A program made the translations under genes and the position numbers. This document shows positions 28,240-37,143 of a stretch of 64,000 bases of DNA, piece by piece. Source of the stretch: an uncultured Bacteroides sp. (GTDB taxonomy: Bacteria; Bacteroidota; Bacteroidia; Bacteroidales; Bacteroidaceae); the NCBI RefSeq assembly GCF_963675905.1, contig NZ_OY780936.1, positions 2,303,946 to 2,367,945 on the forward strand. Direction: 5' to 3'. The notes beneath the pieces are model-generated. The model ran no database searches, was not told the DNA's origin, and saw only the letters and a program-made list of their open reading frames with translations. Each line of letters begins with the position of its first letter. The stretch's first letter is position 1.

Positions 28240-28608
28240 TCAGTTCTCCATTTTCAGAAGAACTTTTTCAATAGCATCTTTAAAAGCTGATTTCGGCATT
28301 GCTCCCTGTGCCATCTGAGGAGAACCATACATTGGCACAAACAATAAAGAAGGTATACTACGAATTCCAAATACAGAAGCAAGCTCCTCCTCCTCTTCTG
28401 TATTTACTTTATATATATAGATCTTTCCCGAATATTCCACAGCCAGTTCTTCAAGAATTGGAGCTATAACCTTGCACGGACCACACCATGAAGCATAAAA
28501 ATCAATTATGGCAGGTTTATCACCAAGATATTTCCATTCATCAGGACTTTCATTATAATCAGCCACTTTGGCAAGAAATTCATCTTTTGTTAGCGGTATT
28601 GTTTTCAT
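28240..28608 (-). CDS. Thioredoxin
   Basis: A 122-residue cytoplasmic thioredoxin: the active site WCGPC is at residues 41-45 inside IIDFYASWCGPCK, and the cis-proline stretch IRSIPSL follows at about 82-88. No signal peptide is present. It reduces protein disulfides, and may serve MsrA encoded nearby. It is a single gene between rpsA and a 570-bp AT-rich region. Confidence 0.94.
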   Translation of the reverse strand: MKTIPLTKDEFLAKVADYNESPDEWKYLGDKPAIIDFYASWCGPCKVIAPILEELAVEYSGKIYIYKVNTEEEEELASVFGIRSIPSLLFVPMYGSPQMAQGAMPKSAFKDAIEKVLLKMEN

Positions 28609-28919
28609 AAAATTATCCTTTTAAATAATTAAACCCTATTTCGTACCAGCTATTATAAGTAAACAGAATAATAAGAATACTGCAATAAGCACTTTAATAG
28701 TTTAATTTGAATATTACACCACATAAACTGAGGACACCTACTAATCTTAACAATCTAAAAAGCAATTTTGTTTTCCAACTTAAAAGCCAACTATTCGTTA
28801 ATTAACAAAACATATAAAGGAAATTAAAGCCCCATCAAAAAGAAACAAATTTCCAAAGAATATTAAACAACTAACAATAAAAAAGTATCAATAAAATATC
28901 AAGTTTAAAAAACTTATTA

Positions 28920-28928
28920 TATATTTGC
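28920..28928 (+). promoter_or_regulatory. -7 element toward 29180 gene
   Basis: TATATTTGC, 251 bp before the ATG at 29180; no good TTTG box upstream. Confidence 0.4.
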
Positions 28929-29050
28929 AAAGAATTAACATATAACGACATTTATAAATTAAAAAGAGATATAATAAAAAACTATTATTCAACAATAGAT
29001 CTATTCAAACAACTGATACAGGCTATTATTAAAGTTATTAATAACCAATA

Positions 29051-29095
29051 ATATAAACAATATTAATATAAACAATATTAATACAAACAATAACA
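29051..29095 (+). repeat. Tandem 15-bp repeats in leader
   Basis: ATATAAACAATATTA occurs twice exactly (29051-29065, 29066-29080) and a third time degenerate (29081-29095), 84 bp before the start of the 29180 gene. Confidence 0.75.
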
Positions 29096-29179
29096 TATTA
29101 ATATCTCCTTATCATATCTAATTTAATTGTATAATAAAAAAAATAGCAAATACATATTATAAACTATAATAACAATATT

Positions 29180-29812
29180 ATGAAAGAAAGCTCAACAACA
29201 TTATCTAAAAAGAAGATTTCTACTTTTCTAACATTAATCTTTTTATTTCAAATCTTCTACATTCAGCCAATGCAGGCATCAAACATTTTATCATCAGATA
29301 ATAACGTTGAAGCTCGTATTTTAACGACAGAGAATAGCTCTCTAACAAACACCAACAACAAGAATGAAAAAATCACTCTACCTGCCAACACACCTATTTC
29401 ATTAAAAGTAGAAAATTCAATTAGTACTAGAACAGCAAAAGTTGGAGACATAATTACCCTTAGGGTTGCTTATAATGTGATGAAGGAAGGGCAAATTGTT
29501 ATCCCTGCAGGTTCAATTGCAAAAGCTCAAATTTCTTATCTAAAAAAACCAAAAATATTTGGCAAGGCAGGCGAAATTAAAATGGCTGTTGAATCACTTA
29601 TCATGCCCAATGGTAATGATATTAAGATATCAGCAAATGAACTAAACAACCAGGGTGATTCAAAAGCAGCTGTTGCATGGGTTTGTTTTGGTGTTTCGTT
29701 AATTATTTTATGGCCATTAATTTTCGTTCCATTTTTAATCAAAGGAAAAGACGCAGAAATTAATGCAAACACAACAGTAGAAGCATTTACCACAAGCGAT
29801 GTTTTATTATAA
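29180..29812 (+). CDS. Uncharacterised exported/membrane protein
   Basis: A 210-residue protein I do not recognise. A hydrophobic segment at about 14-34 (FLTLIFLFQIFYIQPMQA) looks like a signal peptide; a polar Asn/Thr-rich linker follows; residues about 65-145 form a beta-rich domain (PANTPISLKVENSIS, KVGDIITLRVAY, GQIVIPAGSIAKAQI), similar in layout to small beta-barrel domains that carry a VI(x)G-type ridge. A second membrane segment lies at about 168-188 (VCFGVSLIILWPLIFVPFLI). It shares a perfect bidirectional terminator with msrA. Its leader is long (about 250 nt if the -7 element at 28920-28928 is used). Confidence 0.7.
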   Translation: MKESSTTLSKKKISTFLTLIFLFQIFYIQPMQASNILSSDNNVEARILTTENSSLTNTNNKNEKITLPANTPISLKVENSISTRTAKVGDIITLRVAYNVMKEGQIVIPAGSIAKAQISYLKKPKIFGKAGEIKMAVESLIMPNGNDIKISANELNNQGDSKAAVAWVCFGVSLIILWPLIFVPFLIKGKDAEINANTTVEAFTTSDVLL

Positions 29813-29860
29813 CAATCATCTCAACATATATAATAAATGATTAGAAAATAATCTATTTTA

Positions 29861-29904
29861 AACACAAAAAGGGAATGATTTTAAGATCATTCCCTTTTTG
29901 TGTT
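29861..29904. terminator. Bidirectional terminator
   Basis: Perfect 19-bp stem (29861-29879 with 29886-29904), A-rich on the left and T-rich on the right, between the convergent 29180 gene and msrA. Confidence 0.9.
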
Positions 29905-29919
29905 TAGTCAGCAATCTAA

Positions 29920-30438
29920 TCAGAATCTTTTTGTGTAAATGTGACAATACGGTTCAGTTCCTCTAAGCTCATAATGACTCTGATGATATTCCTCAGCTCT
30001 CCAAAAAGTAGTAGCAGGAGTTACCTTTGTTACAACATGATAACCTTTTTCTGTAAGTACGCCTATTAATTTTTCAGCGATTTCTTTCTGTTCTGGAGTT
30101 GTATAAAATATCTCAGAGCGATATTGATCACCAAGATCGGGCCCCTGACCATCTTCTTGCTCTGGGTCATGAATCTCAAAAAATAATTTAGCTAATTCTT
30201 CATAAGAAGATTTTAAAGGATCAAATACTATTCGAACAGCTTCAGCATGGCCGGTATCGTGACGGCACACTTCTTCATATGAAGGATTTTCATTTTTTCC
30301 GCCAATATATCCAGATTCCACAATAAGAGTTCCGGGAGCAGTTTTCATTAAATGTTCAACACCCCAAAAGCATCCACCAGCAAATATTGCAACTTCAGTT
30401 CGTCCATCCAGAGCTGCATTCTTATCATTTATTTCCAT
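29920..30438 (-). CDS. msrA: Peptide methionine sulfoxide reductase MsrA
   Basis: A 172-residue enzyme that reduces methionine-S-sulfoxide in proteins. The active-site motif GGCFWG is at residues 21-26 (Cys23); GYIGGKNENPSYEEVCRHDTGHAEAV and DLGDQYRSEIFY-like stretches are typical of the family. I start it at 30438 (MEINDKNAAL): a longer reading from 30492 would put a promoter -7 element (TATATTTGC, minus strand, 30463-30471) inside the coding region. No MsrB domain is fused. Confidence 0.94.
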   Translation of the reverse strand: MEINDKNAALDGRTEVAIFAGGCFWGVEHLMKTAPGTLIVESGYIGGKNENPSYEEVCRHDTGHAEAVRIVFDPLKSSYEELAKLFFEIHDPEQEDGQGPDLGDQYRSEIFYTTPEQKEIAEKLIGVLTEKGYHVVTKVTPATTFWRAEEYHQSHYELRGTEPYCHIYTKRF

Positions 30439-30462
30439 ATTACATTTTTTATTTTTAACGCA

Positions 30463-30471
30463 GCAAATATA
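30463..30471 (-). promoter_or_regulatory. -7 element of msrA
   Basis: TATATTTGC on the minus strand, 25 bp before the chosen start at 30438. It decides against the longer start at 30492. Confidence 0.6.
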
Positions 30472-30536
30472 CTTCATTATTATTAAAAACATTCAAAAGA
30501 AATATTAATAAGCAACCGAACCTTCATCAGATTTTA

Positions 30537-30545
30537 TATCTTTGT
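30537..30545 (+). promoter_or_regulatory. -7 element of MBL-fold/VOC operon
   Basis: TATCTTTGT, 40 bp before the ATG at 30586. It decides against an upstream TTG start at 30547. Confidence 0.65.
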
Positions 30546-30585
30546 TTTGCATTTAATTCATCTATATAAACTAAAAGACTCCAAA

Positions 30586-31308
30586 ATGAAGATAACCTAT
30601 ATTTATCATAGCTGTTTTGCATTAGAGTTCAATGAGTTCAACGTTATAATAGATTATTACGAGGATACATCCAAATCTCCGGAGAACGGCTATATACACT
30701 CATATTTACTTCGCCAACCACAAAAACTTTATATTCTTTCATCGCATTCACACGCAGATCATTTCAATCCTGAAGTTCTTAGCTGGAAGTTACAAAAAAG
30801 CAATATTCAGTACATCTTTTCAAAAGATATTCTTGATGCCGGATTGGCTAATAAAGAAGACGCATTATACCTTGACAAACTAGATAGTTACAAAGACGAC
30901 TATCTTAATATAAAAGCTTACGGCTCTACTGATATTGGTATTTCTTTCTTGATTCAATCTTCAGAAAATAAAATCTTCCACGCAGGCGATTTAAACAATT
31001 GGCATTGGAATGAAGAATGCCCACTTGAAGAATCACAAGAATATGAAAATAATTATCTAAAGGAACTGGAGTTATTAGCGAAAGACTTAACTCATTTAGA
31101 TCTTGTATTTTTCCCCATTGACCCTCGCTTAGGAAAGGATTATATGAAAGGAGCTGAGCAATTTATCAACCGTATTTCAACTGATATTTTAGCTCCCATG
31201 CATTTTGATAATGCCTATCATAAAATTGCAGCATTTGCTCCATACGCAGAAACAAAAAAATGCAAAGTCATGAAATGGACATCAAGAGGTGAAAGTTTTG
31301 TATTATAG
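30586..31308 (+). CDS. Metallo-beta-lactamase-fold hydrolase
   Basis: About 240 residues, YtnP/UlaG-like single-domain MBL fold. The metal motif is SSHSHADHFNPE near residue 60, and FHAGDLNNWHW supplies further ligands. The start is the ATG at 30586 (MKITYIYHSC): the longer TTG reading would overlap the -7 promoter element at 30537-30545. The substrate is unknown; relatives act on sugar lactones, phosphodiesters or small esters. A VOC-family gene follows 33 bp downstream, so the two are probably one operon. Confidence 0.85.
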   Translation: MKITYIYHSCFALEFNEFNVIIDYYEDTSKSPENGYIHSYLLRQPQKLYILSSHSHADHFNPEVLSWKLQKSNIQYIFSKDILDAGLANKEDALYLDKLDSYKDDYLNIKAYGSTDIGISFLIQSSENKIFHAGDLNNWHWNEECPLEESQEYENNYLKELELLAKDLTHLDLVFFPIDPRLGKDYMKGAEQFINRISTDILAPMHFDNAYHKIAAFAPYAETKKCKVMKWTSRGESFVL

Positions 31309-31341
31309 ATTCACAAAAATAGAAACTAATTTAATAAGGTT

Positions 31342-31719
31342 ATGGAAATAAAAAGCCGATTCGATCATTTCAATTTCAATGTAATCAATCTTGAAAAAAG
31401 TATTGAGTTTTATGCCAAAGCACTGGGATTAAAAGAAGCCAAACGTAAAGTTGCCAGTGATGGTTCGTTTATTTTAGTATATCTAACAGACGAAACAACA
31501 AGTTTTAGTCTGGAATTAACCTGGTTAAGAGACCGCAAAGAACCTTACAATTTAGGTGACAATGAAATTCATCTCTGCATGCGTGTTCCCGGAAATTACG
31601 ATAAGGTTAGAGAATTTCACAAAGAAATGGGATGCGTTTGTTACGAAAATACTGATATGGGATTATATTTTATAAATGATCCTGATGGTTATTGGATTGA
31701 AATCCTACCTTTCAAATAA
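31342..31719 (+). CDS. Lactoylglutathione lyase-like VOC-family protein
   Basis: A 125-residue glyoxalase I-like protein with two beta-alpha-beta-beta-beta modules. Candidate metal ligands are His in RFDHFNFNV, Glu in SFSLELTW, His in NEIHLCM and Glu in YWIEILPF, in the usual order for glyoxalase I. It may remove methylglyoxal, but VOC proteins have many activities. It lies in the same transcript as the MBL-fold hydrolase, a pairing that would fit a glyoxalase I/II-like route, though that is inference. Confidence 0.85.
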   Translation: MEIKSRFDHFNFNVINLEKSIEFYAKALGLKEAKRKVASDGSFILVYLTDETTSFSLELTWLRDRKEPYNLGDNEIHLCMRVPGNYDKVREFHKEMGCVCYENTDMGLYFINDPDGYWIEILPFK

Positions 31720-32022
31720 TACTTACCCACAATATACATCTGTAAGTCTATAATTTTATCTGGACTTACAGATGTTATTCTAACGCCTTCTAAAAATACC
31801 CCTTCATAGTTTATCCAAAATAACACCTGCCTAGAACTTATATTATTAATAATAAGCTCATCCACAAATTTAATAATAACAAATCAATCCACCTTTAGCT
31901 ATAATTAGTAAATATTTAAATAAAAAACCGCACATATAATAAAAAAATAAGTATCTTTGTTCGAAGTGAAATAAAATATAGATAGAAAGATTCACACTTT
32001 TATATCCGAAATACATTTAAAT
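31720..32022. other. 303-bp intergenic region before ROK regulator
   Basis: Contains a 13-bp perfect inverted repeat ACATCTGTAAGTC/GACTTACAGATGT (31736-31748, 31763-31775), probably the 3' hairpin of the VOC transcript although no T-run follows, and the ROK promoter -7 element at 31952-31960. Confidence 0.6.
31952..31960 (+). promoter_or_regulatory. -7 element of ROK regulator
   Basis: TATCTTTGT, 62 bp before the ATG at 32023. Confidence 0.6.
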
Positions 32023-33228
32023 ATGAACAAGAACTTTTTGGCCGAGTTAGAAAAAGGTAGCAAGAATGCCCTTATCAAAAAGAAAATTATAAATTACTAT
32101 ATATCTCATGGAAATTCTACCATCACAGATCTCTCTAAAGAAGTTGATCTAAGTGTGCCTACTGTCACTAAGTTTATTAGTGAAATGTGCGAAGAAGGAT
32201 TCATCAATGATTACGGAAAACTAGAAACCAGTGGTGGACGTCACCCTAATTTATATGGATTGAATCCTAAATCAGGATACTTTATCGGGGTTGACATCAA
32301 TCTGTACGATATTAATATTGGCCTGATTAATTTCAAAGGTGATATAGTAGAATTAAAAATGAACATTCCGTACACCTTTGAGAACACGATAGAATCACTT
32401 AATAATCTCTGTTTATTAGTTCTGAATTTCATTAAAAAACTTTCTATTGAAAAAGAGAAAGTACTCAATATAAATGTAAACATCTCGGGCCGAGTTAATC
32501 CTGAGTCCGGATATAGCTATAGCATGTTTTATTTTGATGAACGCCCTTTAGCAGAGATCCTTTCAGAAAAACTTTCATACAGAGTAACTATTGACAATGA
32601 TACACGTGCCATGACTTATGGTGAATATATGATTGGTGGAGTAACCAATGAAAAAAATATTATTTTCGTAAACATCAGCTGGGGTCTCGGTATTGGAATT
32701 ATAATTGATGGAAAAATATACACTGGTAAATCTGGTTTTTCTGGAGAATTTGGACATATCAGCACATACGATAACGAAATTATATGCCACTGTGGTAAAA
32801 AAGGTTGCCTGGAAACAGAAGCATCCGGTTCTGCAATGCACAGAATGTTAATAGAAAGAGTAAAAGGAGGTGCCAGTTCTATTTTATCAGAGAAGGTATT
32901 AAACAATGAAACAGTAACTTTGGACGACATTCTTAATGCAATAAAAAAAGAAGATATGCTATGCATTGACATTGTAGAAGAAGTTGGCCAAAAATTAGGA
33001 AAGCAGATTGCCGGTTTAATTAATATTTTTAATCCGGAAATGGTTATTATTGGGGGAACGGTATCTATTACAGGTGATTATATTACCCAGCCTATAAAAA
33101 CTGCGATTCGTAAGTATTCTCTTAATCTTGTCAATAAAGATTCTACAATAATCACATCCAAACTTAAAGAAAAAGCAGGCATTATTGGAGCATGCATGAT
33201 AGCACGTAGCCGAATGTTCGAGAACTAA
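32023..33228 (+). CDS. ROK-family transcriptional regulator (NagC/XylR type)
   Basis: A 401-residue repressor-like protein. Residues about 20-75 form a winged helix-turn-helix (STITDLSKEVDLSVPTVTKF), and about 85-400 form the ROK sugar-kinase-like domain with the zinc motif CHCGKKGCLE near residue 252 and the glycine-rich NISWGLGIGI region. NagC-type proteins bind an amino sugar or other sugar to control uptake and catabolism genes. No sugar operon adjoins it, so its target is unknown. A -7 promoter element (TATCTTTGT) lies at 31952-31960. Confidence 0.9.
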   Translation: MNKNFLAELEKGSKNALIKKKIINYYISHGNSTITDLSKEVDLSVPTVTKFISEMCEEGFINDYGKLETSGGRHPNLYGLNPKSGYFIGVDINLYDINIGLINFKGDIVELKMNIPYTFENTIESLNNLCLLVLNFIKKLSIEKEKVLNINVNISGRVNPESGYSYSMFYFDERPLAEILSEKLSYRVTIDNDTRAMTYGEYMIGGVTNEKNIIFVNISWGLGIGIIIDGKIYTGKSGFSGEFGHISTYDNEIICHCGKKGCLETEASGSAMHRMLIERVKGGASSILSEKVLNNETVTLDDILNAIKKEDMLCIDIVEEVGQKLGKQIAGLINIFNPEMVIIGGTVSITGDYITQPIKTAIRKYSLNLVNKDSTIITSKLKEKAGIIGACMIARSRMFEN

Positions 33229-33232
33229 ATAT

Positions 33233-33264
33233 TTTGATTCCAAAAATGTATTATGTATTTTTGT
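33233..33264 (+). promoter_or_regulatory. Promoter of YrdC operon
   Basis: TTTG (33233-33236), 19 bp, TATTTTTGT (33256-33264), 23 bp before the ATG at 33287. Confidence 0.75.
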
Positions 33265-33286
33265 AGCAATTATACATAAATACATA

Positions 33287-33856
33287 ATGGAATTTACAGA
33301 AGATATTAAGGAAGCGTGCCGCATAATGAATGAAGGTGGGGTAATTCTTTACCCCACAGATACTATCTGGGGAATTGGATGTGATGCAACCAATCCTGAA
33401 GCCGTTAACAGAGTTTACGAAATTAAAAAGCGTATTGATAGTAAGGCACTGATTGTATTGGTAGATTCGTCCGTAAAAGTTGATTTTTACGTAAGTGATG
33501 TTCCTCAAGTGGCATGGGATTTAATTGAATTGGCAGACAAACCTCTGACCATAATTTATGATGGAGCCAGAAACATGGCCACAAATTTATTGGCAGAAGA
33601 TGGAAGTGTGGGCATTCGTGTAACAAATGAACAATTCTCACGCCAGTTATGTCAACGATTCCGCAAAGCAATTGTTTCTACTTCAGCAAATATCAGCGGA
33701 CAACCATCTCCCGCAAATTTTAGCGAAATAAGCGAAGAGATAAAATCAGCGGTAGACTATATTGTTAAGTTTAAACAGGATGATCTTTCTCCTGCAAAAC
33801 CGTCCAGTATTATTAAGTTAGGAAAAGGAGGAGTCATAAAGGTGATTCGGGAATAA
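33287..33856 (+). CDS. L-threonylcarbamoyladenylate synthase, YrdC/Sua5 family
   Basis: A 189-residue protein of the short YrdC form. GGVILYPTDTIWGIGCDATN at about 15-34 is the family hallmark, and KALIVLVDSS plus VSTSANISGQPSP follow. It makes threonylcarbamoyl-AMP for the t6A modification of ANN-decoding tRNAs. It has a complete Bacteroides promoter 33233-33264 and opens an operon: 16 bp to the sugar transferase, then ClC and fmt. The link between fmt and tRNA modification is a translation theme. Confidence 0.93.
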   Translation: MEFTEDIKEACRIMNEGGVILYPTDTIWGIGCDATNPEAVNRVYEIKKRIDSKALIVLVDSSVKVDFYVSDVPQVAWDLIELADKPLTIIYDGARNMATNLLAEDGSVGIRVTNEQFSRQLCQRFRKAIVSTSANISGQPSPANFSEISEEIKSAVDYIVKFKQDDLSPAKPSSIIKLGKGGVIKVIRE

Positions 33857-33871
33857 TAAGGGAACATATTA

Positions 33872-35287
33872 ATGAAAGTAAGTCAAAGGAAACAGCTCAT
33901 TAAATATCTTCTAGGAGATTATATTGCAGCAAATGTGATCTGGTTTCTTGCGAATATTTACCGATATTACAATATAGCCTCTTCACTAGGATTTGATGAT
34001 TTTGCTTCTTACCAGTTCTCTGGAAAGGTATTAACCGGACAGATTATTATACCTTTCTTTTGGTTATTGCTTTACTATTTATCAGGATACTATAACTCTC
34101 CGATGAGAAAATCCAGATTATTGGAACTCAATAAAACACTGGTATCTGTTGAGATAGGAGTAGTAATAGTATTTTTCGTGATATTGGTAAACGACTTACC
34201 AAGGGATTATCACGTCTATTATCAATTACTGGCAATCCTTTTCTTCGGACAGTTTATCCTCACTTATAGCATAAGAGCGTTAATAACCCAAAAACTAACA
34301 ACCCAAATACACAACAGAATAATTGGATTCAATACGATTATAATAGGTGCCGGAGAACAAGCCCTTAAATTATTCCAGGAGCTTAATGCTCAGCCGCAAT
34401 CTATTGGTTATAAAGTTGTAGGATTTATAAGTCTTGAACAAGATCCTTGCCTTATCAAAGATCAGCCTGTTGAAAGACTGGAAAATATTGAAGAGTTTAT
34501 TCAGAGAAAAGATGTAGAAGAGATAATAGTTGCACCCGATTTCACTGATGAGAAAGCATTTTTTGAACTGCTAAACAGCCTTTATAGATTTAATTTACCC
34601 ATCAAGGTTATTGCCGGAGAAAAGAATGTACTTTCGCGAAGTGTAAGGATGTCCTCCATTTATGCTACTCCGATGGTTGAAATAACCCGGGATAACATGT
34701 CTGAAGGAGCAAAAAACATAAAAAACATTTTCGACAAAATAATATCAGCACTTGCCTTATTCCTTTTTTCTCCTTTATTTGCGTGGATAGCATGGAAAAT
34801 AAAAAAGAATTCACCGGGAGATGCTTTTTATAAGCAGGAAAGACTTGGTTACAGAGGCAAACCGTTTACAATATATAAGTTCAGAACCATGAAGATGGAT
34901 GCTGAAAAAGAAATTCCGCTACTATCAGATCTAAATGATGAAAGAATAACCGAATTCGGAAAGATCTTGAGAAAATATCGCCTGGATGAATTGCCACAGT
35001 TCTGGAATGTACTGAAGGGTGAAATGTCATTGGTAGGTCCACGGCCCGAAAGGAAATTTTTTGTAGATCAGATTGTTTGCAAAGCACCTTATTATTACCA
35101 GACATTATCAGTAAAACCAGGCATTACATCCTGGGGGATGGTAAAATACGGATATGCAAATACAGTAGACAAGATGATTGAACGTTTACAATACGATTTA
35201 ATATATCTGGAAAACAGATCGCTAGCCATAGACATAAAAATATTAATATATACGATTAGAACAATACTTACCGGAAAAGGTATGTAA
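33872..35287 (+). CDS. Polyprenyl glycosylphosphotransferase (undecaprenyl-phosphate sugar transferase)
   Basis: A 471-residue membrane enzyme. Several membrane segments occupy about 10-130, a Rossmann-like CoA-binding-type region about 145-270 (TIIIGAGEQALKLFQEL), another membrane helix about 283-303, and the bacterial sugar transferase catalytic domain about 305-471 (QERLGYRGKPFTIYKFRTMK, YRLDELPQFWNVLKGEMSL, GPRPER). It transfers a sugar-1-phosphate to undecaprenyl phosphate to begin capsule or exopolysaccharide synthesis. It lies away from a polysaccharide cluster, within the YrdC-ClC-fmt operon. Confidence 0.93.
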   Translation: MKVSQRKQLIKYLLGDYIAANVIWFLANIYRYYNIASSLGFDDFASYQFSGKVLTGQIIIPFFWLLLYYLSGYYNSPMRKSRLLELNKTLVSVEIGVVIVFFVILVNDLPRDYHVYYQLLAILFFGQFILTYSIRALITQKLTTQIHNRIIGFNTIIIGAGEQALKLFQELNAQPQSIGYKVVGFISLEQDPCLIKDQPVERLENIEEFIQRKDVEEIIVAPDFTDEKAFFELLNSLYRFNLPIKVIAGEKNVLSRSVRMSSIYATPMVEITRDNMSEGAKNIKNIFDKIISALALFLFSPLFAWIAWKIKKNSPGDAFYKQERLGYRGKPFTIYKFRTMKMDAEKEIPLLSDLNDERITEFGKILRKYRLDELPQFWNVLKGEMSLVGPRPERKFFVDQIVCKAPYYYQTLSVKPGITSWGMVKYGYANTVDKMIERLQYDLIYLENRSLAIDIKILIYTIRTILTGKGM

Positions 35288-35296
35288 CATAAAGAT

Positions 35297-37087
35297 ATGA
35301 AAACCGAAAAAACAAGTTTATTTCAGCAGTTTATATTTTGGCGTGAAAAGAATATAAAGGAAAAACACTTTATACTTATTCTCAGCTTCATAGTAGGTGT
35401 TTGTACTGCCTGTGCTGCAATAATTCTAAAAAGTCTGATTCATTTGATTCAAAACTTTCTGACCGACAATTTTAATGCCACAGAAGCCAACTACCTTTAC
35501 TTAGTTTATCCGGTTGCCGGTATTCTGCTGACAGGATTATTTGTACGCAATATTGTGAAAGACGATATTAGCCATGGTGTTACAAAGATTCTATATTCAA
35601 TTTCGCGCAGACAAGGAAGAATAAAACGTCACAATATATGGTCTTCCACTATAGCCAGTGCCATCACCATCGGATGTGGTGGGTCTGTAGGAGCCGAAGC
35701 ACCAATTGTTCTTACCGGATCGGCCATTGGTTCCAATCTGGGAAGTGTTTTCAGAATGGAACACAAAACTCTGATGTTACTCATTGGCTGTGGAGCCGCG
35801 GGAGCAGTTGCGGGAATCTTTAAAGCACCAATAGCAGGAGTCGTATTTACACTTGAAGTTTTAATGATCGACCTTACAATGGCTTCACTTCTACCCTTGC
35901 TGATAACTTCCGTTACTGCTGCTACTGTATCTTATATTTTTATGGGAACAGAAGCTATGTTTAAGTTCGATCTCGATCAGGCTTTCGACATGCAGCGCAT
36001 TCCTTATGTTATATTTTTGGGAATATTCTGTGGACTGGTATCTTTGTACTTTACCCGGGCTTCAAATTACATAGAGACTATTTTCGGAAAATTACAAGGA
36101 CCATACAAGAAACTAGCACTTGGGGGAGTTCTGCTGAGTATCCTGATCTTCCTTTTTCCAACTCTTTATGGTGAAGGATATGATACTATCAGCCTTTTAC
36201 TTAAGGGAGCAGCTTCGGGAGAATGGCAGACAGTTATGAACAATTCTCTTTTTTACGGATACAATCATCTATTATTAGTCTATTTGTTCCTCATTATTGT
36301 ATTTAAAGTTTTTGCAACAACAGCAACAAATGGTGGTGGTGGTTGTGGTGGTATCTTTGCACCAAGTTTATTCCTGGGATGTATTGCCGGATTTATATTT
36401 TCTCATCTGTCAAACGAACTGGGATTCTTTATTAACTTGCCGGAGAAGAACTTCGCACTTATGGGAATGGCCGGAGTAATGGCCGGTGTAATGCATGCCC
36501 CTTTGCTGGGGATATTCCTTATTGCCGAGCTAACCGGAGGATACGACCTGTTTCTTCCTTTAATGATCTGCTCTGTAAGTTCTTATCTTACTATAATTAT
36601 CTTTGAACCTCACAGTCTTTATTCTATGCGTCTTGCCAAAAAAGGGCAACTCATTACTCACCATAAAGACAAAGCGGTACTTACGTTAATGAAGATGGAG
36701 AATGTTATTGAAAACGATTTCCAGCAAGTATCTCCGGAAACCGATTTGGGAGAACTGGTTAAAGTAATCTCTCAGGCAAAAAGAAATTTATTCCCGGTTG
36801 TGGATAAACATGGAAAACTGCAAGGAGTTGTTTTACTTGATAATATACGTAATATCATGTTCAGACAGGAACTTTATCATCGGTACACTGCAAGTAAACT
36901 AATGAGTTCCGTTCCTGCCAAACTATTTATTGATGATTCCATGGAACGAGTAATGCATACTTTTGATGATACGCAAGCCTGGAATCTTCCGGTTGTTGAT
37001 GAAAAAGGAACATATATTGGCTTTGTCTCTAAATCGAAGATATTAAGTACATACAGACAACTTCTGGTTCACTTCTCCGAAGATTAG
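35297..37087 (+). CDS. ClC-family chloride channel/transporter with CBS domains
   Basis: A 596-residue membrane protein. The ClC core (about 20-440) carries the anion-path motifs GCGGSVGAEAP (gating Glu present), KAPIAGVVFTLEV, and GGGGCGGIFAPSLFLG. Two CBS domains fill about 465-590 (LFPVVDKHGKLQGVVLL and LPVVDEKGTYIGFV). It probably moves chloride or another anion; the gating glutamate supports a proton-coupled exchanger but does not prove it. It starts 10 bp after the sugar transferase gene. Confidence 0.93.
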   Translation: MKTEKTSLFQQFIFWREKNIKEKHFILILSFIVGVCTACAAIILKSLIHLIQNFLTDNFNATEANYLYLVYPVAGILLTGLFVRNIVKDDISHGVTKILYSISRRQGRIKRHNIWSSTIASAITIGCGGSVGAEAPIVLTGSAIGSNLGSVFRMEHKTLMLLIGCGAAGAVAGIFKAPIAGVVFTLEVLMIDLTMASLLPLLITSVTAATVSYIFMGTEAMFKFDLDQAFDMQRIPYVIFLGIFCGLVSLYFTRASNYIETIFGKLQGPYKKLALGGVLLSILIFLFPTLYGEGYDTISLLLKGAASGEWQTVMNNSLFYGYNHLLLVYLFLIIVFKVFATTATNGGGGCGGIFAPSLFLGCIAGFIFSHLSNELGFFINLPEKNFALMGMAGVMAGVMHAPLLGIFLIAELTGGYDLFLPLMICSVSSYLTIIIFEPHSLYSMRLAKKGQLITHHKDKAVLTLMKMENVIENDFQQVSPETDLGELVKVISQAKRNLFPVVDKHGKLQGVVLLDNIRNIMFRQELYHRYTASKLMSSVPAKLFIDDSMERVMHTFDDTQAWNLPVVDEKGTYIGFVSKSKILSTYRQLLVHFSED

Positions 37088-37143
37088 GCCAGTGATAACT
37101 AGTGAGAAGAGACTATAAATCACACAATTAAAATCAAAGATTA

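Larger units (their letters stand above)
28609..29179. other. 571-bp AT-rich region between thioredoxin and 29180 gene
   Basis: Very AT-rich. Contains a -7 element TATATTTGC (28920-28928) reading toward the 29180 gene, and three tandem 15-bp repeats at 29051-29095 in the resulting leader. No coding sequence seen. Confidence 0.6.

Noticed and set aside
31736-31775. Hairpin as a riboswitch of the ROK gene
   Set aside because: It lies upstream of the ROK -7 element, so it is not in that leader; a 3' hairpin of the VOC transcript is simpler.
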